From Hordeum vulgare subsp. vulgare (lineage: Eukaryota > Streptophyta > Magnoliopsida > Poales > Poaceae): a DNA stretch of 64,000 bases. The notes under the pieces were generated by a model. That model was given only the letters and a program-made list of their open reading frames with translations. It did not search any database and was not told where the DNA came from. Where the stretch lies: assembly GCF_904849725.1 (NCBI RefSeq), contig NC_058524.1:549385763-549449762 (forward strand), read 5' to 3'. Made by a program: the position numbers and the translations under genes. Shown here in pieces: positions 55,557 to 64,000 of the stretch; position 1 is the stretch's first letter, and each line of letters opens with the position of its first letter.

Positions 55557-55760
55557 CGGAGAAAAGTACCCCAAAAATAAAAGTTCTCCGATGGTCCTCA
55601 AAATCTAGTATGAATTTTTCTGGAATATTTGAAAAATACTAGGACTGAGAGCTGGCCTGGGGAGCACACCAGTGGGCCACAAGCCCTGTCACCGCGGCAT
55701 CCCCCCTGGCCACGGCAACCAAGCTTGTGGGGCCCACAGGGACCCCCTCCACTCATTCCA
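55557..55760 (+). promoter_or_regulatory. LTR-promoter-like module upstream of D additional ORF
   Basis: Within the 55347-56130 linker, which has no gene, this stretch follows the order of D's own LTR promoter region (about 51070-51240): AATAAAAGTTCTCCG, a TTTTTCTGGAATATTTGAAAAATA-like segment, then GGGCCACAAGCCC and CTTGTGGGGCCCAC. It precedes the additional ORF by about 370 bp. The CTATTTATT box of the LTR is not kept. A CT-rich segment with a possible acceptor (CTACCTCCAG, 55779-55788) follows. Confidence 0.45.
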
Positions 55761-56130
55761 GCTCCCATCCTCTTCTTCTACCTCCAGAAAAAATTGTTTC
55801 GCAGCTCAAACACGTGTTCTTGCTCATTTGGGTGTGATTTTTGATCTCCTTGCTCAAAGCACCATTCTCCGAACCGTTTTGGGGAAATTACTCCTTGGTA
55901 AGTGACTCCTCCATTGGTCCAATTCGTTTCTACTCTAGTGCTTTATCCTTCGCGTATTCTTGCTACCTTGGTGACCCTGTTCTTGAGCTTGAAATGTTAA
56001 TTTTAGCTGGTCCCAAGTAGTTTTAGCGCGTGATGCGGTCTCTAGACAATAGTAGGAGTAGTTGCTATAAGGTGTGTTGGTCTTTATTCACTTTTCTCTT
56101 GAACTTCAAATATTTCAGCAAAAAGAAATT

Positions 56131-57153
56131 ATGTTCAGGAGGAAGTTTCATGGTGGTTCCTCGAGTAAGAAGGGTCCCCGTCTTTCTATTCGGGAGCCCG
56201 ATCCTTATCAACTAAGGGACACACCAGTACAACCATGTGAATGGCCTTCTGGTGAGTTCATGATCGAAGCAGGCTTCAAGGATGAGTTTGATACACTTGT
56301 GCGCAATGCCGGGTTAGAAGAATTCCTCTTAGATAAATGTGAACAATATGCTTTGCTCACTGCCTCTTTCGTGTGTAGATTTAAATTTTCAGTTGGCCGT
56401 GACTCATCCATACTGTTTGATCTGTATGATAAATCCTACGCCATGGATTTGGAGGATTTCAATACGATTTGTAAGATACCCGATGGGGGTAATCTTAAAG
56501 ATCCTGCTAAGTCTTCGGTTAGATATTTTGTCTCTAGTATAACTGTTGGAGAAACTAGAGACATCACGCAAGCTACCATAGGAAGCATTCATTTCCCTGC
56601 CTTGCACTACTTTGCCCTCTTCATAGGTAGATGCATCATCGGCAAGGTTGAACATTGTCACCTATGCGCATCCGACCTTAGTATCCTTAAGAGCGCAGTG
56701 ACGGGTGACAAAAGCTTCAACATGGGAGCTATTATAGCAAGGAGGCTGAATAAGAATGCTATCGATGGGGATTTCTTTGGCGGCATCTATGCCACTCGCA
56801 TAGCAAATTTTCTTGGAGTACCCATCCGTGCAGGAGATCCCCCGCTCCATACAGCTTTCCTTGACCGTGTCGCTATGACATGCTACCAGTTCCTTGAGAG
56901 GGATGATGAATCCCTCCTGTACCGATTGATATTTAACCGGCAACGTGTTTTCCATATTACCCTTCCTCCTCCTGCTTTCTTCGACTTTCAGGTAAAACGG
57001 AGATACTACATAACCATAGGAGAGGCACAGGAGTATGAGAGGGAGGCGACGGCTGCTCGTCTCTGTGAGGCAGCTATTCAGGCAGTGGCTGCAGCGCTCC
57101 CGTATAACCCCGATTATGATTTTGGGTTTCGCAAGGACCGTCCTTGGGAGTAG
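56131..57153 (+). CDS. Additional ORF of element D (ATHILA ORF-1-like), intact, 340 residues
   Basis: ATG at 56131 was chosen because C's homologue starts at the same place (12501); a longer frame extends upstream. The basic N-terminus (MFRRKFHGGSSSKKG) is followed by PCEWPSGEFM, then SYAMDLEDFNTICKIPDGG. The central block has IHFPALHYFALFIGRCIIG and MGAIIARRLN, with GGIYATRIANFLG after it. The C-terminus ends in PWE. The order of conserved blocks resembles the ATHILA ORF-1 family, a Gag-adjacent plant retroelement protein of unknown role. It sits where envelope-like genes occur in some Gypsy elements, but no signal peptide or transmembrane helix is seen. It is free of stops in an element whose gag has about five lesions. 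Confidence 0.75.
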   Translation: MFRRKFHGGSSSKKGPRLSIREPDPYQLRDTPVQPCEWPSGEFMIEAGFKDEFDTLVRNAGLEEFLLDKCEQYALLTASFVCRFKFSVGRDSSILFDLYDKSYAMDLEDFNTICKIPDGGNLKDPAKSSVRYFVSSITVGETRDITQATIGSIHFPALHYFALFIGRCIIGKVEHCHLCASDLSILKSAVTGDKSFNMGAIIARRLNKNAIDGDFFGGIYATRIANFLGVPIRAGDPPLHTAFLDRVAMTCYQFLERDDESLLYRLIFNRQRVFHITLPPPAFFDFQVKRRYYITIGEAQEYEREATAARLCEAAIQAVAAALPYNPDYDFGFRKDRPWE

Positions 57154-59096
57154 ACCAAGCTAGGCCAAAAGCCTCAGCTTGGGGGAGTACATGGTCTCAC
57201 CGACTTTACATTCTTTCTTATGCTTTCACTTTGTTAGCCGGTGTTTACACTTTGCCACTGTATTATCCATGCTAGTTTATTTTATTTTTCGTTTTCTTGT
57301 TTTCTTGTTTTGTGTCCTTTTGAGAAAACCCAAAAATATTTTCATTTCCTATTTTGCTTGTTCGGATCTTTCCCATGTAAATAGTTTTCTTTTTCTTTGG
57401 GTCAAGGTAGAAGATATTGGTTACAATGTTTAGTGGCTCTTGCATGCATACCTGTTTAGCTTTCAAAGAGCCATATTACTTTGTCTTCTCCTTTGTGTTT
57501 GCGTGCAGATTCCGCTTAGTCCAATGCACGAGCACTCTTATTATTGTTCACATCGTTCGATCATAAAAGTGAAAGGCAATAATGATGATATATGATGAAG
57601 TGACTGAGACGGGAAAAGATGGTATGAACTCTATCTATTTTGTTTTTGTAAATATGACTAGCTTGTCGTTCCAGATTCAGCTTTGTTGTGAGAGAACCAT
57701 GTTTGCAATGACAACTTAGAGATCATAGTTCTGATGCCATGCTTAATTAGCTAGAGCTTATAATGGTTTGTCTTGAATGCCAACATAGATTTTGAGATGA
57801 CTATGATGTAGTATGATAGGATGGTATTCTCCTTTGAGTGATTCAAGTGACTTGACTTGGCGCATGTTTATGCATGTAGTTGAAACAAAATCAACATAGC
57901 CTCTATGGTGTTCGTTTTCATGGTGATTTATATCCTACTCATGCTTGCACTCAATGTTAGTCAAACTCATTGCATCTTGATGACTGTTGTCGCTCTCTAG
58001 TTGGTCGCTTCCCAGTATTTTGCTAGCCTTCACTTGTACTAAGCGGAATACTGCTTGTGCATCCACTTCCATAAACCCAAAAGTTGTGCCTTATGAGTCC
58101 ATCATACCTACATATTTGCGGTATCTACCTGCCGTTCCAAGTAAATTTGCATGTGCCATTCTCTAAACCTTCAAGAAATAATCTTTTTTGCATGCCTGAA
58201 CCGCTCATGTGGTGACAGGGGGCTATTGGTATCTTCCATGTTTGGCGTGTTATCCTCGACATGTGTTTATTCACTGTCATTCATGAGAAAGGGAATTGGA
58301 ATGCCCAGTTCCATGCTTAAATCGAAAACATAACTGTAAAACAAGACTCCCCCCGGATTGATGTTAGTATGGACGGTACCCGAGGATTCGCTAGCCATGG
58401 AGTGTGATTGATTGGTGGTGGGGGAGTTAAAACTTTACTTTTCTGTTTGGGAACCGCCTATAGCATGAATAGCATGGAATATATTGAGAACTCTTGTTCA
58501 TTGCGTTGACAATGAAAGCATGCCACCCAAAATTATTATCTCTGTTTTTGAAGCTTGAGCTCTGGCACCTCTGCAAATCAATGCTTCTCTCTGCGAAGGG
58601 TCTGTCCATTTATTTTCCTCTTGAGTCATCCTCTTCTTATATAAGCACCAATTAGAGAGCACCTATGTCATTTTTATGCTTTGCTTTTGATTGATATTGA
58701 GTATGACTATGACTGGATCTTCGTTGTTATGAATTACAATGTTTAGTCAGCCCTTGATCTTTGAAAGTGCACTACATTTATGTTTTATGGTCTCAAAAAG
58801 AGCTAGCGAGATACCACCTATTCATATTCCTTCATGCTTGTTTTGATTGAATTGTTGGTATCTGAAACTCATTATTATTTGATCGCTAGCTGATAATGTC
58901 ATTGGTATTAGTTTACCGTGAGACCTTTGTGTCACTTGCTTATGTGGTTAACTTGTGATCTTGCTGAAATTCTGGTAATGAGTTAGACATAGTTGCAACA
59001 ACAAGATCAAACAGAGTTTGTCAAAGTTTATCTTTCTCTTTCAGTTTGTCAACTGAGTTGCTTGAGGACAAGCAAGCTTTTAAGCTTGGGGGAGTT
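57154..59096 (+). other. Element D 3' non-coding region
   Basis: 1.9 kb without a supported gene, homologous to F (46579-48077, 33422-33705) and C (1227-1600). It ends in the polypurine tract AAGCTTGGGGGAGTTT next to the 3' LTR. Confidence 0.8.
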
Positions 59097-60796
59097 TGAT
59101 ACGTCTCCATCGTATCTACTTTTCCAAACTCTTTTGCCCTTGTTTTGGACCCTAATTTGCAGGGTTTGAATGGAACTAGCCCGGACTGACGCTGTTTTCA
59201 GCAGAATTGCCATGGTGTTGTTTTTTGTGCAGAAATGGACGTTCTCGGAACGTCCTGAAAATTACAGAGAATAATTCTAGAAAATATGAAAAATACCTGC
59301 GCAACGATCCACCAGAGGGGACGGGCCAGTGGGCCACAAGCCCTGTCGCTGCAGCCTCCCCTCTGGTCGCGGCAACCAAGCTTGTGGGGCCCATGTGGCT
59401 CTGTCGCCCCCAACTCCAGCGCTATTTATTCCCTTTCGTCCTGAAAAAAATCAGAAGAGAAGATTTCATCGCGTTTATGATACGGAGGCGCCGCCACATC
59501 CTGTTCTTCATCTGGAGGGCAGATCTAGAGTCCGTTTTGGGCTCCGGATCAAGGAGATCGTCGCCATCGTCATCATCAACCTCCTTCCCTCTCCAATTCC
59601 ATGAAGCCCTTCATCGTTCATGAGTAATCTATTCGTAGGCTCGTTGGGCGGTGATGAGTAGGATGAGATCTATCATGTAATCTAGTTAGTTTTGACGGGG
59701 ATTGATTCCTAGTATCCACTATGTTCTGAGATTGATGTTGCTACTACTTTGCCATGCTTAATGCTTGTCACTAGGGCTCGAGTGCCATGATTTCAGATCT
59801 GTAATTATTATGTTGTCACCAATATATGCGTGTTTCAGATCCGATCTTGCAAGTTGTAGTTACCTACTATGTGTTATGACCCGGCAACCCCGGAGTGACA
59901 CTAACCGGAACCACTCCCGGTGATGACCATAGTTTGAGGAGTTCATGTGTTCACCAAGTGCTAATGCATTGGTCTGGTTCTTTATTAAAAGGAGAACCTT
60001 AATATCCCGTAGTATCCTTTTGGAAGCCGCTGCCACGGGAGGGATGGACAATAGATGTCATGCAAGTTCTTTTCTGTAAGCACGTATGATGACACACGGA
60101 ATGCATGCCTACATCACATTGACGAACGGGAGCTAGCCACATATCTCTCCGTGTTATAATTGTTGCATGATGAATATCATCCGATGAATCGCCGACCCAT
60201 TGCCTACGAGTTTGTCCTACTGTTGCTGCTACTGTTACTTGTTGCTGTTGTTACTTGTTTTGATGTGCTGTTGTTACTAGTGTTGCTTCTACTGTTACTT
60301 GTTGTCACTGTTACTTGCTTTGTCCTGCTGCTGCTGCCACTACTGTTACTTGCCGCTGCTGTTACTTGCTACTGTTGCTACTTGCTTCTGTTGTTCCTTG
60401 CCACTGTTGTTACTCGTTACACTGCTGCTACCTGCTACAATACTTTTCTGGCACCATTGATACAACAGTTAGGAATAGTCTGCCTTGTCACCAGATTGTT
60501 TCTGGCACCGTTGCTATCATACTACCTTTGTTGCTTATACCTTGCTTGCAGATACTAATCTTTCAGGTGTGGTTGAATCTGACACATTCAGCTGCTAATA
60601 CTTGAGAATATTCTTTCACTTCCCGTCGCGCGAACCAACAAATTTGGGTTGAATACTCTACCCTCGAAAATTGACGCGATCCCACGCGCTGGTGGGCCAT
60701 TGCAAGACAATTGCTAATTGTTGAGCAACTGGGACAAGCTCTTTTCTGGCTCCGTTGTCGTGGAGGCATCAAGTGAGGAATAGTGGCACGTCAGCA
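59097..60796 (+). repeat. Element D 3' LTR
   Basis: 1700 bp from TGATACGTCTCC to GGCACGTCAGCA, ending directly at the ATCTC duplication. It carries the same captured primer-binding-site-like sequence (CTGGCTCCGTTGTCGTGG, about 60746-60763), proving that this is part of the LTR. The CTG/TTG-rich tract (60215-60440) differs in length from that of the 5' LTR. Confidence 0.92.
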
Positions 60797-60801
60797 ATCT
60801 C

Positions 60802-61437
60802 TTTTTCATCAAGATAAGCATACTTAATAGTATTAGGTAATTGTTTAAGCTCAAACATAGGATCGCCCTTTGGTGGAGGTGGATCTCCAAGTAATTCAAC
60901 ATGCAAATTATTCTTAAGGATAGGATGTTGTTCAAAGATAAATCTATCTATCTCATTCCTTTCATCCATATGCATATTATTTTCATGTCCAAGCAAGTAT
61001 TGCTCTAAACGATCAGTAGGAGGCACAACAATAGAATCAAGAGCAACAATTTCATCCTTACTAGAAAATTCTTTTTCATGAGGTTGTCTACCAAACTTAG
61101 AAAAATTAAATTCATGTGACACATCTTCAAAGCCAACAGTAACAGTTTGTTTCTCACAATCTATCTGAGCATTAACAGTATTGAGCAAAGGTCTACCAAA
61201 TATGATGGGACAAAAGCTATCTTGTGTTGTAGCAAGAAAGAGAAAATCAGCAGGATACTTAGTTTTACCACACAAGACTTCAACATCTCTAACAATTCCC
61301 ACAGGGCATATAGTATCTCTATTAGCAAGTTGAATAGTAACATCAATAAATTCCATCTCGACAGGTGCAATATCATCTTTAATTTCATCATATAAAGATA
61401 GAGGTATTGCACTAACACTAGCACCCATGTCACATTA
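60802..61437 (-). pseudogene. Protease of element F and start of RT linker
   Basis: Aspartic protease with MGASVSAIPLSLYDEI (catalytic Asp just before, at the frameshift) and IIFGRPLLNT. This is followed by a hydrophilic linker ending in YAYLDEKEI exactly at the D insertion. A 1-base insertion near 61435 puts it out of frame with gag. The frame is otherwise open for 212 codons. Confidence 0.85.
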
Positions 61438-62638
61438 AACCATGATAACAATGATCTCCTATCCTAACAGAAACAACAGGCATGCCAACAACAGGTTTAT
61501 GTTTATCTCTAGCATGAGGTTTAGCAATTCTAGCAGCATCTTCACAGAAGTGAATAACATGCCCATCAACATTATCGGCCAAGAGATCTTGAATAATAGC
61601 AATGCTAGGTTCAACTTTAATTTTCTCATGGGGTGTAGGTGTTCTAATGTAGCCCTTACGTATCACAGTTGAAGCTTTAGCATGATCCTTTATTCTAACA
61701 GGGAAAGGTGGTTTCTCAATGAAAGCACTAGGAACAATAGAATCATTATAAGCAATGACTTTCTCTTCAACTGGATTGGGTTTTACTACATTGACTTCTA
61801 TGGGAGGATGATATTTAAACCACTTCTCCTTAGGGAGATTAATATGAGCAGCAAATGATTCACATAATGAAGCTACTATCTCAGAGTCAAGTCCATGTTT
61901 AGCTCTAAAATCACGAAAAGTATTTGTTTCAGCGAAGGATTTAACACAATCGAACTTAAGATTCATACATGAGTCCTTACCTTCATCAAACTCCCAATCT
62001 TCATAGTTGCGTTTAATTCTTTCCAATAAATCCCATTTGAAGTCAATATCTCTCTTCATAAAAGAACTTGTACAAGAAGTGTCAAGCATGGTGCGATTAT
62101 CATGAGAAAGCTGAGCATAGAAGTTCTGAATAATAATTTATCTCGAGAGCTCATGGTTGGGGCATGAATCTAACATTGACTTAAGCCTCCCCCAAGCTTG
62201 AGCGATACTTTATCTATCACGAGCCCAAAAATTATAGAAATAATTCCGACCACGATGTACCAAATGCATAGGATAAAACTTTTGATGAAATTCCAATTTC
62301 AATCGGTTGTAGTTCCATGATCCAGTATCATCACATAGCCTATACCATGTCAATGCTTTATCCCTAAAAGATAAGGGAAATACCTTCTTCTTGACCACAT
62401 CCTCGGGCAAACCTGCAAGCTTAAGTAAACCACAAACTTCATCTACATAGATTAGATGCAAGTCGGGATGTGATGTTCCATCTCCTGTAAAAGGATTAGC
62501 CAACAGTTTCTCTAGCATACCCGAAGGGATTTCATAATAAATATTTTCAGTAGGTGCAGTAGGTTGAGGAGAAACTCTTTGTGCTTCCGGTCGAGGTGAA
62601 GATACCCCGAACAATCTCCTCAAAGGATTAGTTTCCAT
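61438..62638 (-). pseudogene. Gag of element F
   Basis: ATG at 62636-62638 gives METNPLRRLFG. A Gag core with KVFPLSFRDKALTWYRL and LKLEFHQKFYPMH lies at residues about 80-135, and a long hydrophilic tail runs into the protease. Stops are at 62210-62212 and in the following stretch to about 62090, and the frame then opens from 62089. It is a different Gag from those of C and D, consistent with a separate subfamily. Confidence 0.8.
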
Positions 62639-62715
62639 AGTGACAAGTGACAATAAATTTCAGCACACTATATAAATGTTTCCTTACCAAATTCCACTCA
62701 CCAAAGGCGCTTCAC

Positions 62716-62733
62716 TCCCCGGCAACGGAGCGA
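62716..62733 (-). other. Primer binding site of element F
   Basis: Minus strand TCGCTCCGTTGCCGGGGA, 11 bp from the LTR end, matches the tRNA-Asp complement at 16 of 18 positions. Confidence 0.8.
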
Positions 62734-62744
62734 GAAAAGAGTTT

Positions 62745-63533
62745 TGATGACCCACAAGTATAGGGGATCTATCGTAGTCCTTTCGATAAGTAAGAGTGTC
62801 GAACCCAACGAGGAGCAGAAGGGAATGACAAATGGTTTTGAGCAAGGTATTCTCTGCAAGCACTGAAATTATCGGTAACAGAAAGTTGTGTGATAAGATA
62901 ATTCGTAACGGGTAACAAGTAACAATAGTAAAAAAGGTGCAGCAAGATGGCCCAATCCCTTTTGTAGCAAGGGACAAGCCTGGATGAACTCTTATATAAG
63001 GTAAAGCTCTCCCGAGGACACATGGGAATTTCCGTCAAGCTAGTTTTCATCATGTTCATATGATTCGCGTTCGCTACTTTGATAGTTTGAAATGTGGGTG
63101 GACCGGTGCTTGGGTGCTGTACTTACTTGGACAAACATCCCACTTATGATTAACACCTCTCTCAAGCATCCGCAACTACGACAGGAGAATTAATAGAAAG
63201 TCTAACCATAGCATTAAACTAGTGGATCCAAATCAGCCCCTTGCGAAGGAACGCATAAACTAGGGTTTAAGCTTCTGTCACTCTAGCAACCCATCATCTA
63301 TTTATTCCTTCCCAATGTCTTCCTCTAGGCCCAAATAATGGTGAAATGTTATGTAGTTGACGTTCACATAACACCACTAGAGGAAAGACAACATACAACG
63401 CATCAAAATATCGAACGAATAGCAAATTCACATGACTACTTATAGCAAGCCTTATCCCATGTCCTCAGGAACAAACGTAACTACTCACAAAGCATAATTA
63501 TGTTCATGGCCAGAGAGGTATTGAATAGCATTA
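62745..63533 (-). repeat. Element F 5' LTR, 3' half
   Basis: 789 bp matching 31948-32740 of the F 3' LTR, from GTGGGTCATCA (62745) outward. It is interrupted by a BARE-type LTR after CATTA (63529-63533); the promoter half is outside the window. Confidence 0.9.
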
Positions 63534-64000
63534 TGTTGGAAATATGCCCTAGAGGCAATAATAAATTAGTTATTATTATATTTCTTAGTTCATGATAATC
63601 GTTTATTATCCATGCTATAATTGTATTGATTGGAAACACAATACTTGTGTGGTTACATAGACAAAACACTGTCCCTAGTAAGCCTCTAGTTGACTAGCTC
63701 GTTGATCAAAGATGGCCAAGGTTTCCTGGCCATAGGCAAGTGTTGTTACTTGATAACGGGATCACATCATTAGGAGAATCATGTGATGGACTAGACCCAA
63801 ACTAATAGACGTAGCATGTTGATCGTGTCATTTTGTTGCTACTGTTTTCTGCGTGTCAAGTATTTGTTCCTATGACCATGAGATCATATAACTCACTGAC
63901 ACCGGAGGAATGCTTTGTGTGTATCAAACGTTGCAACGTAACTAGGTGACTATAAAGATGCTCTACAGGTATCTCCGAAGGTGTTCGTTGAGTTAGTATG
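63534..64000 (+). mobile_element. BARE1/WIS/Angela-type LTR, cut by window end
   Basis: Starts TGTTGGAAATATGCCC and follows the solo LTR at 4582 for its first 467 bp. CATTA (63529-63533) is the presumed left target duplication. Whether it is a solo LTR or the start of a full element cannot be seen. Confidence 0.9.

Larger units (their letters stand above)
50934..60796 (+). mobile_element. Element D, family II non-autonomous Gypsy retrotransposon, complete
   Basis: 9863 bp with two LTRs and the perfect duplication ATCTC (50929-50933, 60797-60801), inserted between the protease and RT of F. In order: 5' LTR, degenerate primer binding site, broken gag, protease, linker with LTR-promoter-like module, additional ORF, 1.9 kb non-coding, polypurine tract (59082-59096), 3' LTR. 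It lacks RT and integrase. It is collinear with C. The first 190 bp of the LTRs differ at about 16 positions by eye, so it is older than G. Confidence 0.94.
60797..63533 (-). mobile_element. Element F, right segment (5' LTR, gag, protease)
   Basis: Minus-strand F beyond D. It has a 5' LTR (entering from the right, interrupted at 63534), primer binding site, gag and protease. It joins the RT at 50928 when D is removed. Confidence 0.9.

Overview
This window is intergenic DNA of a large Triticeae-type grass genome (wheat, barley, rye or Aegilops). The main evidence is two copies of a long terminal repeat (LTR) I recognise as BARE1/WIS/Angela-type Copia, many Gypsy LTRs starting TGATACGTCTCC, and a CACTA DNA transposon with grass-type subterminal motifs. 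I found no host protein gene, no rRNA or tRNA gene, no CRISPR array and no bacterial-style operon. Practically every base belongs to a transposable element or its remnant.

The layout is a nest. The oldest visible layer is a CACTA element (T), seen at 23706-27011 and about 28666-31947. Retroelement C (minus strand) sits at its left side and occupies 1227-2005, 11821-14155 and 20766-23705. C is interrupted by A (2006-11820, minus, target-site duplication TTTAG), B (14156-20765, plus, duplication TGGGT) and probably LTR E (1-1226). A is itself interrupted by a BARE-type solo LTR (4582-6361). Retroelement F (minus, Athila-like pol) starts at 31948 inside a CACTA exon and runs past the right edge. 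F is interrupted by G (33706-46573, duplication ATGGT), D (50934-60796, duplication ATCTC) and a BARE-type LTR at 63534. One LTR of G carries a Tourist-like MITE. Element T also holds a solo LTR (27012-28665), a foldback element in a TA microsatellite, two tandem arrays and a 300-bp hairpin.

There are two Gypsy LTR families. Family I is A, B and the 27012 solo LTR. Family II is C, D, E and F. In each family, members share LTRs or 3' regions but differ in coding content. A has an intact gag-protease, while B has an unrelated short acidic ORF. F has gag-protease-RT-RNaseH-integrase, while C and D have gag-protease plus an additional ORF (aORF) and no RT or integrase. A, B, C and D therefore look non-autonomous. 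F-like polymerase is a plausible helper for C and D.

The most interesting signals are these: LTRs whose 3' ends have absorbed a primer binding site, with unmodified relatives in the same window; an LTR-promoter-like module inside C and D just upstream of the aORF; an inverted-repeat module shared by all these promoters; an uninterrupted aORF in an otherwise broken element; and a protein-like inverted repeat in the CACTA element. Family names beyond BARE1/WIS/Angela, CACTA and Athila-like are deliberately not assigned.
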